This document shows, piece by piece, positions 34,153 to 46,665 of a stretch of 64,000 nt of DNA; the first letter of the stretch is position 1; each line of letters opens with the position of its first letter. The notes beneath the pieces are model-generated. The model was not told the DNA's origin. It ran no database searches and saw only the letters and a list, made by a program, of their open reading frames with translations. The stretch is from assembly GCA_036429605.1 (NCBI GenBank), contig JAVFKD010000016.1, positions 1,240,001 to 1,304,000 of the forward strand, in the 5' to 3' direction. The position numbers and the translations under genes were made by a program. The DNA is from Cladobotryum mycophilum (Eukaryota; Ascomycota; Sordariomycetes; Hypocreales; Hypocreaceae).

Positions 34153-37100
34153 CGCATCACCAAATATCCAGACGGATGCAAGGACCCTCCCGCGAGTGCC
34201 AAACAGCTGGACGTTTGCTCTCGTGGAAAGAGTCCGTGTGACCGTCTAGATATGCAAAAAGGTTAATTCGACATTACTCCAAATTATTTTCTCGGGTAGG
34301 TATGGGGAGGAGGAGAAGGAAAGGGAAAAAAATGGAATCCAGGGCTCGATAAGAAGCTCGAGGGAGGGGAGGGGGTGTGAGGAAGAAGAGGAGGAGGATG
34401 GAGTTTATTAGAGGGTGGATGGGAGCCAATTGTGGTTTCCAATGACAGCAGGAGTTGGTGGACTACCAGGTACAATTAGGTGGTGGTGGTGTGGATGTAG
34501 GTATAGGTACTCCTCTACTACTCTCTGTAGGTCTAGAGATGGTAGGCCTATGCGTGTGTGTGCTAGAAATGGACTGCTGCCTCCGCATTGAGAGGGATCG
34601 CCACGGCGGCCTGGCCGAATAGATATTGGAATCCCGAGAGGGGCGAAATTTGACAAGGGGACGGGCGCTTCATTCACTCTCACTTCTCTCACTCTGTCGA
34701 GTCAAAAGAATTAGATGGATAGATGGATGGCCTCTGCCCTGGCCTGGCCCGGCCTGCTGCCACTGCACCCAGGAGAATGCTGATGACGGAGTTGGGACAG
34801 ATTGGTGACGGTGACCCAGGTAGTCTGTGTTTTTAGTGCGCATAAGGTGACAAGGCCCAAATAATCATACAAATTAATTACGGAATTGCAGGGGATTAGG
34901 GATTGAGCAGATCAGGGACCCTCTAATTTTTTATTTCCCCTCCAGTGCTCTCAAGTCATCCTCTCCTCTTTTTTTTACTTTTTTTTCCTTCGGTATCCAT
35001 TGCACTGCCTGCTGCGGCCAACCTGTGGGCATCCCAAGCTACTACAGGTACCCGACAGTTGGAGGTGGGCGTCAGGCGGCCGCCCTTGGGTGTGGTCATG
35101 ATGTTATTTGTGGTCAGAGCATGTCAAGTCATGACGCCGATAAAACTGCCCAGCTGCATTTCAACCCACTCCGGTGTGTGTGCCCGTACTTTAAAAATGT
35201 ACTTGTATCATGCACGTGCAGTTGCAAAGCATCCCTTGACATATCTGCCCGCCTCTCCCCCTACCTTTTGTTGCTTGTAGTAGTATAAGATCGACCGACC
35301 AAGCCAGTCTCTCCCAAAATGGAACACAGAGGGCAGGCAGAATGCCATAAACTGTTGCCACCGTATCTGCCAAAAATATGCACCTTAATTCTGACTAGCC
35401 TTGAGAAGGATGTCATTATGCGCGTCTTGCTGGTGATAGGTATTAGCATCCCCTCCCTTCCCAAACAAGGCGCTTGGGGGCGCGGGCGACATTAGCGTCC
35501 AGGCTTGCCGGCTGCCGTGCTATATCCAGATTGTCCTTGAGGCACAAGCCAGAGCTGGACCTCCTCCTCCTCCTCCTCATCCTCCCTCCACCACCAAAGA
35601 GGAGGGGAGGGAGGGAGGCTTTGGAGGCTCAGGCACTGAAGCTTCAGGTGCTGCACACTTCAGATCCGTCTACCCGTCCCCGTCCCCTGTCCCCTTTCTG
35701 ATTTGCAAGCTTTGGGGGCAAGTGGCTGAGGGGAGGGGGAGAAAAGGGTGACGGGACGGGTCTGATCCGCGTGTAAATTGATAGGCAGTCGTACGTAGTG
35801 TCGTCTCAGTATTGCCAACGCGAAAGCCATTGTATGCGTGCGTGTGTGTGTGTGTATGTGATCCATAAGTAGCGCGCGCGACATCTTGCTCTGCTACGAT
35901 CTGTGAAGAACGCACGTGCATAGACGCCGTCGTTTCGTTTGCGCGAGATACCCGTCGGTGCGCTGTTATTAGGGAGTCATTGATGGATCCCATCATTATC
36001 TTGGCCTCTTGGCTTTTTGGCTTTTGACCCTTGATTCTCAGGACTAAGCAATACTACCTACTCCGTACATACTCCGAGAAGGAGAATTACCTAGTAGGCA
36101 ACGCAGCGGCTATGGCGGTGTCCTCGTCTTCCAGTGGTTATTACTGATCCATCCTGCGATGGAACTTTGAGTGGCAGAAAACCGTCCCAATCTGGCTTGG
36201 ATGGCAAGGTCACATACACCGAATAAGCATGTTTCGAATGCACCGGTCCTCTGCATTTTAACAAAGAGGAGTTCGGGCTAGTCCTTGTGGCTATCCTCGA
36301 TCGGATTTCCAACTCTGGTCCAACTTCATGCAAGGCCAGGAGAGACAAGCAGGCCCAGCCTTTCCAGAAAGTCGAGCACCTATAGCCATCGTCCATCCAA
36401 GACATTTCTACAGATGGTCGGCCAACCACATTCATTCATGCTGAATCTCCTTGCCGTCAATTAGCTCATTCGTTTGGCCATGAGAAACCCGGTCAGAAAC
36501 ACGTTGGCAAGCCATGTCTCTCCGACTCTTTTTCTCAACCTTGCCGTCCTGTCAAAATATGTATGTCTGTACCTATGTTGACGTGACTCGTGAGACAAAC
36601 AGGACAAGAGGGAAGGGAGGGAGGCGGATGAAAGAAAAGGCAAAAAAGCAATGTTCCATCATAAGGGATAATTTGGCGCAATTCAAAACCCTTGTCTTGT
36701 CGTCCCAGAGTCAACGCAACGCCCCCTCGTCATCAAGTTTGTCTCTGGAAATTGCATCCGCGGCCCTCCGCGCACGGATCGATCTTAGCTCTCATCTGCC
36801 CTGTCCCCCCTTGTCCTTGCCCGGCAACAATGCTTCTTCTTCTTCTTCTTCTTGTCTGGCATCCATCACCATCGGCGTTTGCTCGCTTTTCCTTTCTTTT
36901 CTTTTTTGTGGTCTTACAAATCCTCCGGGATTCGATTTCTTAAAGATTGACCCGCATGTGGCAGGATTTCGCGCATGTTCCAGCACTCACCACCACACAC
37001 TATCATACCCACACACACACACATAATACATACACAAGCACGCACTTACTCACAGAAAAATCAACTACATCTGCTTAGACCTACTTCTAAGCGATGAGCG

Positions 37101-39943
37101 GTGTACAAGTGATGTTAGGGTCTCAGTCTCACTCCATTTCACTATTGACGAAAAAATTTCGCACACAGTCATGGCCAACGTCAAATTGCAGAGAGGCACG
37201 TTGCAAACGCTCAGCCGTCTCGCAGCTCAGCTCTACCACTGTTGGTTAAAACTTGCATTAGCCTCCCTATCGATAGGATAGGGTAAACATTGCGGATTAC
37301 CGGATATTGAAATTTTGCCCATGACATTTTCGCGAAAATTAGAAAGAAAAAAATCTGGGGGCTAGTCGCGGGAACTGTAGCATTGGGCTAAATGGGATGC
37401 AACCTCATCAGGTTCGTCCAATAGCCAACACAAGCTGAACCAAAGTGGCCTGTTGCTCACACTGTTCCTGTATGAGGTGACTGGTGGCCTCGGGCCAAGG
37501 CCGCCAAGCGACCCTCCAATATTTCTTGCGTCTCAACAGCTGAGAGGGATCATCTTGGCGGTGGCAGGCAAGGAGAGAGGTGCTAGTGAGAGAAAAAAGA
37601 GCCCTGAAGAGCTGACATGTTGGTGGATTGGTTTGATACGCCACCCCGCCGCGTCACAAACTTGGGGGTCACGGTTTAGGCTGACTGATGTCCTATCTAG
37701 TAGAACTTCACCCAACAGGCTGAAACTCGATGGATCTGCCATCTTGCTGCAAGGACCCTGAAATCTATCAACCCGTTTTGAAGCTGCTTTCTGCCGCGGG
37801 AGGAATGCATTCGATGCCGTTGTGACAAGTTCAGTTCAGTTGGTCGAATCAGACACGGCTCGACGACCGGCGAAATTATGCACAGAAGCACGAAAAGATT
37901 TTCTAACAGGAAAAAGTGTCTCCCTAACGTCATGCACCTTGTCTTTCGAGAGCATAAAACAGAGGTGTTTGGTAATAGCAGGGAGGAATTTGATCTTGGC
38001 ACGTAGAAATTAATCCTTCAGCAATTTGAGCACAGAGAGAAGCCCATTGCCGTACACACATATGCCGTTCTAAACCATGTCACGAAACTGTCTTGACCTA
38101 CCGTTAAGCGCTGTGATCCTGCAAACTTGGTTCAAAGTTGCTGGCGCTTAATGTGCTCGCCAGCCATGAGCGACCGAGGAAAAGCGCAATGCAAGTTCCA
38201 TGCTTGGAGTCTGATTGATGGACTGAGTAGGCGAGCATGCAGAAGTCATGGTCTTGACCAATACGTGGAGAGCAATGGCAGTTCACCAGACTTCTGGCGG
38301 GTGCTGGTGAAGATGTTGGATGGAAGAAGAGACTGAGAAAATTTTCCATCTTTTTCTTATCAAGTCAAAGCGGATCCTGTTGGTTACGTAATCTTTTTGC
38401 GGATTTTATTTCGTACGCTCATATGATTACCCTAGACTTTAATAGGTCGAAACTATGTTTGCCAGCCATATTGGTGCTTAGTAGCTCGCATAGGTAAATA
38501 AAGGTAAATTATGGGAGATATAATATTTTTCTTTCATCAAAAACTACTAATTTGAATTTCCTTCAACGCATTAAAACTAAAAAGCCGATCATACTGAGTG
38601 GTTTCATGCTCACCTACATGTTATTCCCGAGGGGGGCACCGAGTTGCTGATCTTCGGAACGGCATGACGTATTTCCTGTGCGCAAAATCAGATCATCTCA
38701 ACGACAAGTCGATCTGTGATGCCACTGCCCCACTGCAATCTCACGTTCAACAGCTCGGTGTCTCAGTGCTGAGATCGGGGCATTGTTAGAGGATGGAGGA
38801 TAGCACTATCGAATGTATGAGTCCTGAAATATTGAACAAAGGAAGTTCTAATGGAGACACGTTGTACAATTACGGGACACGTCACGGATTATTGCAATAA
38901 AGTGATAGATTAAAATCACACTATGTGCACATTGACAGTTCTCATATGCCTCAAATGTGGATGCTCGATTTTTTTATATCTTACCAGCCACTTGGACATT
39001 TCGGTTCGTGCCTTTGCTGCTGCGGATGCGGAACATTGAGGCGCAGGTGGTCCTTGTATTACCACCCCTGACCAGCTGTGGTGCCCCAATGCCCCATCTG
39101 CACGCTGCCAGTTCAGAGGTCGCTGCAGCAACAAGTAAGTTATGGTTGATAAATGGAAAAGAAGGCGCAGTTTCTTGGCGTTCGTCTTCGACACTCTATA
39201 AGCAAAAATGAAATGTCACAATCTGACGAGAGGGAAACATGAGCCAAGCAATGGATTGTACAGAATACAATTTGAAGGATAAAATATAAGAGCAATAAAA
39301 TACAATGTTTACAGGAGAGCGCTGAGAATGTCACCGATGTGCTGCTGCTAAGAACAAGTGAATTTAGTTGCATGCCTCCATCAAAGACGAGTCCAGCTGG
39401 AGTAGTCCAGATTAGCAAAGCTATCAACAAGTCATGATTGGTGACATACAAAGGACTAGCAGTGGTGCCCTACGTAATTTTTCTTGTGCTGGGTTTAGGC
39501 TGCTTATCCCAAACCTGGAACTGCTACACTGTATTTTACTGAAGTTGGCAGTGGGAACTGGCGTCACTTGCCGTGGTTCCCCAGCCTTACCGGCTCCCTC
39601 AAGCTCCATTCAAGCTCCCGCCCTCCTGCTCCACCAACTCCAACCGCCTGTAATTCTTCCTGAACTCGATCTGCTGTGCGGTTTGTGTCCATTCAACCAT
39701 CTAAACGTGTTCTTTTCTCTATTCAAACCCGCAAAACTGTTGCGCCTCGTTGGATTGATCTTTGCGACCTGGTCTGTAGGTCGCGACAAAGGAGCTTGGG
39801 CCTTCTCAATCTGTTTCGAGTCCGTGTAAGCAGCTCTACTACTCTACTACTGAGTAATGGTCAACAGCCATACAACTTCCAATTGTTGCTGACATCTTTG
39901 CACTTCACCTCGTTATAGACATTGAACAGTTCAGGCGCCCAGA
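34153..39943. other. 5.8 kb divergent intergenic region without a supported gene
   Basis: The largest gene-free stretch in the window, between the divergent starts of UPF0592 and the PhoD-like gene. Simple repeats occur: CTC repeats near 35560-35579, GT repeats near 35836-35858, CTT repeats near 36833-36853 and CA repeats near 37010-37023. A leader-like CA/CT-rich stretch at 36800-37090 is followed by a 49-codon frame at 37094 that I cannot identify. No long open frame, RNA gene or transposon protein is visible. It may hold extended promoters or non-coding transcripts. Confidence 0.5.
36833..36853. repeat. CTT trinucleotide repeat
   Basis: About seven CTT units in tandem inside the large gene-free region. 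A simple microsatellite. Confidence 0.8.
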
Positions 39944-42559
39944 ATGGCTTCCCACGGTGGCGATGAGCCCCATAACGATGCCGAACAGAGCAACCCCAAC
40001 CCATACACGTCGTCGAGCAAATGGCGACACCAAGAATCCTCCAAGTTTGCTCGACATGCCGCCCAAATGCAGGATCATGCTCGCGACCCCACTGTCAAGG
40101 GCGGAAGTACCGACGAGCTCGCTCAATTCATGAATGAAACGCGAATCGAATCCGAAGGTACTGGTGGCGGCAACTACCAACCTCTATCTCTCGCTGCCGG
40201 CCAAGGACAACCAGCTCCGGGTAGTGTCAATGGAGATGGGGTCCCCGAGGAGGCGCCAGACGGGAAGGAGATTGTTTGTGGCCCGCTATTAAACTATCGA
40301 CGAATGGAACATGGTCGCTGGTATGGAAGCGTTCTCATAGTTGTAAAGGGCGGTGGTAAAGAGGTGCTCTACCAGCCTTCGTTGGTCTTGCGGCGGGCTG
40401 GTGAAGCCAAACTTCTTGCTTCCACTACAGATGCTGAGGCTGTCGCTGGAGATGGGACGCTCCAGAGCCAAGGTACTCCTGTAGAGGGTGAGCGCCTGTA
40501 CTCCGACAAACGAAATACCTTTTGGGCATTCGATATCAGTGTTCCCATCGAGGCCGACGAGATCAAATACGAATATGCTGTTCTCGACATGCGATTCTCT
40601 AGCGACCACAAGCCCCGCATAAACAACTTTTTCGTGCCCGCAGCAGACGAATCCATGCGCATCATGTTTCACTCTTGCAATGGATTTAGTGTCGGAACTG
40701 ATGAGGAGGCATGGAGTGGGCTGGCATTATGGAACGATGTGTTGCGAAAACACAAAACAGTTCCGTTTCATGTCATGGTTGGTGGTGGTGACCAGATTTA
40801 TAACGATGGTATTCGAGTAAATGGTCCTCTGCGTACTTGGACGGCCATCAGTAACCCCAAGAAGAGACAAGAGTATCCATTTCCCGAGAAGCTCCGGGCA
40901 GAGTGTGATGACTATTACTTGAACAACTATATTCGATGGTACAGTATGGCACCCTTCTCTACTGCGAACGGCCAAATTCCGCAGATCAACATCTGGGATG
41001 ACCATGACGTAAGTATCCAAACCGCACAGCAGGTATGGGCGAGTGTGTATTGATTCATCTCTAGATCATTGATGGTTTCGGATCATATGTGGACAAGTTT
41101 ATGCGTTGTGATGTGTTCCGTGGCATAGGAGGCACTGCCCACAAGTATTATATGCTCTTCCAACACCATCTACCCCCACCCCCATCCACCTACACATCAG
41201 GTCAGTCTATCATCCCTTGTCCACGAAGCTCGCCTAATAATCTCTAGATCATGTGCCTGAGGATGACGGTTCCCAAGGTGTTGACCCTAACCAGTTGATT
41301 GATACATATGTTGCGCCGCCAAAGGCCGACGCACAGTATATTGTTGGCAATAAGCCTGGGCCATACGTTGCTGAACACTCGTACAACATCTATTCCCGTC
41401 TTGGAGCTCGCATGGCATTGCTCGGAATTGATGCCCGGACAGAGGTTAGTCAACTATTTCTTTGAGTATTATTTCTTCTCAGCTAATGAATGTAGCGCAC
41501 TCGTCACCAAGTCAACTATCCCGAGACCTATGACTTGATTTTTGACAGGCTACGGAGTGAGTTGGGCGCTGCAGCAAGCTCTGGACAGCCTATAAAGCAC
41601 TTGATTCTGCTCCTCGGCATCCCAATTGCTTATCCAGTAAGCCATGCTCTATTTTCTACTGATAATTTTATACTAATGAAATACAGCGTCTGACTTGGCT
41701 CGAGAACATCTTACGCAGCCCCATCATTGGCCCTATCAAGTTCATGAATCGGCGCTTTGGAGTTGGCGGTGGTCTCTTCAACCACTTTGATGGTAGCGTT
41801 GACCTTCTTGATGACCTTGATGATCATTACACTGCAAAGACGCATAAGATTGAGCGTGCCGACCTCATTGTAGCGCTTCAGAAAATTTCAGCCGAGTTTT
41901 CCGTCCGAGTAACCATTCTTGGAGGTGATGTTCATTTGGCTGCCCTGGGAAGGTTTTACTCTCACCCCAGGCTCAAAATACCGACCGAGGAAGACCACCG
42001 GTACATGGCCAACGTTGTGTCTTCAGCCATCGTAAACAAGCCTCCGCCACAGGCTGTTGCCAACCTGCTTGCTAGACGAAACAAGATCCACCACCTGAAT
42101 TCCCACACGGATGAGACTTTGCTTGACCTCTTCGACAAAGACCCTGGCGACTCATCCAAGACTGCGGGCCACAACCACTGCACAATGCCTAGTCGCAATT
42201 TTGCGATGCTGACGGAGAACTCTCCCAACAATGTTGACATAAATGCGGAGGCACCTGTGGAAACTAATGGAGAGGTGAGGTCCTTTATGGGTAATGATGG
42301 TCACTCTCAACTTCACATCGGGGAGGTTGGTTGTGGCACCAAACACACTTCTGCCGCCGATAGACATGGCAAAGGGCATGACGGTAGTTTGGACATTCGT
42401 ATCAATGTCGAGATTGACCAGCATAACCACGAAGGATTGACCGAAGGCTATGGTTTGACTGTGCCAGCTTTGGCATATCGCCCGCGGTCTATAGCCACCT
42501 CGGCAACAGGGTCAGTTACTGAGTCAGCCACTGAACCAATTATCGAACCGAGTCAGTAG
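39944..42559 (+). CDS. PhoD-like phosphatase-domain protein
   Basis: A fungal member of the PhoD-like metallophosphatase superfamily, probably a cytosolic or membrane-associated phosphoesterase of unknown substrate. Five exons: 39944-41008, 41065-41200, 41248-41444, 41496-41636 and about 41687-42559, giving about 803 residues. Donors are GTAAGT, GTCAGT, GTTAGT and GTAAGC and all acceptors are AG; every junction keeps frame. Metal-ligand motifs typical of PhoD-like enzymes are visible: VGGGDQIYND, NIWDDHD (just before intron 1) and ILGGDVHLAALG. The first ~110 residues are hydrophilic, and the final ~180 (His/Thr/Glu-rich, ending EPIIEPSQ) are likely disordered. I see no signal peptide. The domain assignment is sound; the substrate is not predictable. 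Confidence 0.9.
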
Positions 42560-43512
42560 GATAGCAACGGTGATATTAGATTTCGGTCGCGGAAATGGTC
42601 TAATTTGAATTGCTTGGTTCACGAGCTTAAAACGACGCTTCATGAGAGCAAGAAAGGAGGAGAAGAAGGATAAAAAGGATAGCATGATTCAAAGTTTCAA
42701 GATACCAAGGAAGAAGAAGAAGAAGAAGGATGGAAACCGGAATTCGACGGCGTTTTATCGCTATGGGAGACGCTGCCTGAACTGTTGTATAAGATATGTT
42801 TTCTTGATTGTGTACAAGTATGATCATTCTTTGAAGTAGTAGTTGAAGCTCGAATTTGATGTACACTAGCAATTGATGAATTCTTATATGTGGAGGCTGA
42901 ATTATGCAAGTATGATAGTCTGTAGTTTTGCGTTCTCATGATAATCTTAGTCCACTGACCCGAATCTAGGCATTCACCATGAATCAGTTTTCTCGAGGCT
43001 GAATATGGCAAAGGTCAAGGATCCACAAGTGTTGGCCGTTCTAGAAGTGCTTGGACGGCATTCCACGGGATCTACATGCAGGGGTTATGAACAACCTCTT
43101 TGAACAAACCCCCCAAGCCCAATCAAGGGGAGGCGGCCCCGGCGGCTCGTTGCGGGAGAGACGAGGGAGATGGATTGTATGAAAAGCCGAAATCGGGCTC
43201 GGCTTCTTGTCATTGTCCAATTGCATGTCTTTGACGTTGCCCCAGGTGAACAAAGTAGGAGATAACGTCATGGGCATTGGATCCACAGCCCCTCATCTTT
43301 AATCGCTTTAACCCGCGATAAGCCGAAGCAGGCAAGCAAGCGATAGAATTGTTTGAAGCTAAGAGAAGCTCTCTCTCGCGTTACGCCAACTAAATAAAAA
43401 GTCACAGAAAAAGAAATTGAATCCGTTCTTCAACAAGTCCAATTCACTTTTTGTGTTATTGTTGCTGAAGAAAAAGAAATTGGAAGAATTGAAGTCATCG
43501 AGTCTAATCAAT
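42560..43512. other. Intergenic region and PUT2 promoter
   Basis: About 950 bp between two same-strand genes. It contains a GAAGAA repeat near 42712-42729. The last 120 bases are A/T-rich leader sequence before the PUT2 start. No gene is supported. Confidence 0.4.
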
Positions 43513-45368
43513 ATGTTGAGGAGAGCTGGTATCAAGAGCCTGCGCAACGCCAACTGGGCGCCGCAGAGAGCATCACTCGCGACTCTGGCTACGTTTACGC
43601 CGCCGACCATCAAGAACGAGCCCAATGTAGGTCGAAACATCTCCAATGCTCCGGTTGTTCTTTTGTATTTGGGGCTGTATTGACTGGGTTTTCAGCATCA
43701 TTATGTCAAGGGCAGCGAGCAGCGGCAGGGCTTGACGGCGGCTATCGAGAAGCTTCAGAAACAGCTCCCTCTCCAAGTCCCAGTTGTCGTTGGAGGCAAA
43801 GAGGTACGTCGAATTGGATCCATTATCACTCCACTGTTGTAAACTAACAACCTGTTTCTTAACTCCCCATAAAGATCAAGACATCTTCATTGTCCAGCCA
43901 GCTCAACCCCGCTGACCATGCATCCACCGTTGCGTCCTACCATACTGCCACTCCCGCAGACGTCTCCAAGGCCATCGATGCCGCCCTCGCAGCCAAACCG
44001 GCCTGGGAATCCCTCCCGTTCGCTGATCGAGCCGCTGTTTTCCTCAAGGCTGCCGACCTCATCTCGACAAAGTATCGCTACGACATCATGGCCGCCACGA
44101 TGCTCGGCCAGGGCAAGAATGCGTGGCAGGCTGAGATTGATGCTGCTGCCGAATTGACAGACTTCTTGCGCTTCAATGTGCAGTATGCGCAGGAGCTGTA
44201 CTCTCAGCAGCCCGAGCACCACTCCCCAGGCGTTTGGAACAGGCTCGAGTACCGACCGCTGGAGGGCTTTGTCTACGCTGTTAGCCCTTTCAACTTCACT
44301 GCTATTGCTGGTAACCTCCCCGGTGCCCCGGCACTGATGGGCAACGTCGTCGTTTGGAAGCCTAGCGACTATGCTATTGCGTCCAACTGGCTGGTTTATA
44401 ACATTCTTCTCGAGGCCGGTTTGCCCAGGGATGTGATCCAGTTTGTTCCTGGAAACCCCGTTGAAATCACAAAGACTGCCCTAGAGCACAAGGAGTTTGC
44501 TGCCATGCACTACACTGGAAGCACGGCGGTCTTTCGAAAGCTGTATGGTGCCATTGGCGAGGGTGTCGCCGAAGGCCGATATAGATCTTACCCCAGAATT
44601 GTGGGCGAGACGGGTGGCAAGAACTTCCATTTGATTCACCCTTCTGCAGACATTGAGAATGCGGCCGTTCAGACTGTCAGGGGTGCTTTCGAGTACCAGG
44701 GACAAAAGTGCAGTGCCACTTCACGAATCTATGTGCCCAAGTCTGCATGGCCCGAGTTCAAGGAGAAGCTGGTCGAGGAAACCAAGAAGCTCACCGTAGG
44801 CGTACCATGGGATCACTCTCACTTCATCGGCCCCGTTATTCACGAGGCTTCATTCAAGAAGCTTTCCGGGGCTATTGATGAGGCGAAGCAGGACAAGGAT
44901 CTGAAGCTGATTGTTGGCGGCTCTTATGACTCCTCAAAGGGATACTTTGTGCACCCTACCATCTACGAGACCACCAGCCCCACGCACAAATTTCTGTCAA
45001 CAGAGTTCTTCGGTCCCATCCTGACAGCCTACGTATACGACGACAGCGCTCCAGATGCCTTCTCCAAGGCCTGTGAGCTTGTAGACTCCACATCCGAGTA
45101 CGGCCTCACCGGCTCCGTATTCGCCAGCGATCGCGAAGCCCTGCGCTTCGCAGAGGAGAAGCTCCGCAATTCGGCCGGCAACTTTTACATCAACTGCAAG
45201 AGCACTGGCGCCGTCGTGGGCCAGCAGCCCTTTGGAGGGGCCCGAGCCAGCGGCACGGACGACAAGGCCGGCAGCGCGAACCTCTTGACCCGATTCGTGA
45301 ATATCCGATCCATCAAGGAGGAGTTTGTGGCTACGACCAAGGTTACGTATCCTAGCAATGAGGTATAA
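43513..45368 (+). CDS. PUT2: Delta-1-pyrroline-5-carboxylate dehydrogenase
   Basis: Mitochondrial ALDH-family enzyme that oxidises glutamate semialdehyde (from P5C) to glutamate with NAD+, the last step of proline and arginine catabolism. Three exons: 43513-43626, 43696-43803 and 43875-45368, giving 571 residues; all introns fall between codons, with GTAGGT and GTACGT donors. Residues 1-30 are basic and Ser/Ala-rich (LRRAGIKSLRNANW), a probable matrix targeting sequence; I chose this ATG over one 32 codons upstream for that reason. Motifs include the nucleotide-site region AVSPFNFTAIAGNLPGAPAL, the general-base Glu in GETGGKN and the catalytic Cys in YQGQKCSATSR. Near the C-terminus, QQPFGGARASGTDDKAG is typical of P5CDH. 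It converges with the mpaB-like gene. Assignment is firm. Confidence 0.97.
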
Positions 45369-45744
45369 GATGGGTCGAGAGTCTGATTCATGGTTGGCGT
45401 TGGTTTTGTTTATTTTTTAAACGATTTTTTTTGTTATCGGGGATTATGGTGATTATGGTACTGGAGTTTCTGACGAGACAACAATTGCTCGCATGACAAA
45501 GTTCAAAATGTTGCGGGATGAGATATCATGTTTTAAAAAGAATGACAGCATGGCATACTGAAAAGCATAAAACCAAGTTCAACCTCCCATCAACTTCGTG
45601 ACATCACAATCTCATTTCACAGTTTGCGGAGGAACAATTCGCCAACTTTTCTTTTTCTAGGCATGGTGATTCATAGGGATGTAGATCATAACCAGTTATC
45701 AGTCGAGCTAATGAGCTATCTAGGATACAACGGATGTATCCGGA
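45369..45744. other. Convergent intergenic region
   Basis: About 380 bp between the 3' ends of PUT2 and the mpaB-like gene, presumed to hold both 3' untranslated regions. No gene is seen. Confidence 0.45.
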
Positions 45745-46665
45745 TTATATAGGCCACCGCCCCGTCCGCCGAATATCAGCTGCGACATGCTTAATGGTGC
45801 TTCTCAACCACTTCGTTGGCATCTGCCTTATAAACCGAGGCGTCAAGATGTACATCGTCCCTAGCACATGTATGAAGAAATTATATGTAAGCCATATGAG
45901 CCAGCTATTCGGATCCGGCAGCCCAAAGTCTTTCCGGAGCCGCGGGGGCAGCCATGTAGTAACCACTGCCCTGTTGAGGAAGAATACCAAGCAGAGCATG
46001 TATGGTAAATACCAGGCAATGCCCACTCCATAAAGCGCAAACTGGGCCAATTCCCGTCCTTGTTTGGTGACCTCCAGAGTGGCTAATTTGTGCTCGAGAT
46101 ATTCATCATATTCGTCAATCGACTTGAACCACATCTCTTTTGGCATGCTCAAGTTGACGCCAAATACGACACCCTCAAGACAAAGCGCTTCTCTCATAGA
46201 CCGCGGCATCTTGCCAAAGAGAGCTTCGTGCACAACCACATACGAGTGAAAGATGGTGGCGGCAACCCAGCGCTGCGACTCCGGGTCGTTGGCATTATAC
46301 TTTGCGCCTCGTATAAATTTGTGCTGGCGGTTGATGGTACCGGCTATGGTAGCCACGTCCTCTGGCGATCCGTATATGTGGGCGGAGATGTATAGAAGAC
46401 TGCGGTGGAGACGCGAGAACGGGCGCTGCATGGCGGATGAGTGCGCATGTGACCCAAAGGCGACGTTGGGGTCGGCGAACTCGAGAAGAAGACCATAAAC
46501 AGCACCTGTCCAGTAAGCCGACTCAACAGCAATTTCTTGGAAAACCGGAGTGGGGATGTGCTGGCTTGCACAAATCTCGACATGATCGTTGTAGCGATGG
46601 CTTGGGTACCCATCTGCTTGGAGCGCCGGAGCCGTCTCCGTGACAGTGACGGTTCTTCTGGACAT
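45745..46665 (-). CDS. mpaB/rubber-oxygenase-like (DUF2236) protein
   Basis: Member of the ER-bound oxygenase mpaB / latex-clearing-protein catalytic family (DUF2236), whose characterised relatives are heme-dependent oxygenases; in fungi most are uncharacterised. A single exon gives 306 residues. Family features include AHSSAMQRPFSRLHRSLLYI, the segment WVAATIFHSYVVVHEALFG around residues 133-151 (the region that holds heme-contact residues in relatives), and a Pro-rich helix near MPRSMREALCLEG. Near residues 215-240 a hydrophobic stretch (GIAWYLPYMLCLVFFLNRAV) and another near 255-275 could be membrane-associated. No signal peptide is obvious. No other mycophenolate-type biosynthetic gene is nearby, so a role in a pathway is not supported. 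The substrate is unknown. Confidence 0.85.
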   Translation of the reverse strand: MSRRTVTVTETAPALQADGYPSHRYNDHVEICASQHIPTPVFQEIAVESAYWTGAVYGLLLEFADPNVAFGSHAHSSAMQRPFSRLHRSLLYISAHIYGSPEDVATIAGTINRQHKFIRGAKYNANDPESQRWVAATIFHSYVVVHEALFGKMPRSMREALCLEGVVFGVNLSMPKEMWFKSIDEYDEYLEHKLATLEVTKQGRELAQFALYGVGIAWYLPYMLCLVFFLNRAVVTTWLPPRLRKDFGLPDPNSWLIWLTYNFFIHVLGTMYILTPRFIRQMPTKWLRSTIKHVAADIRRTGRWPI

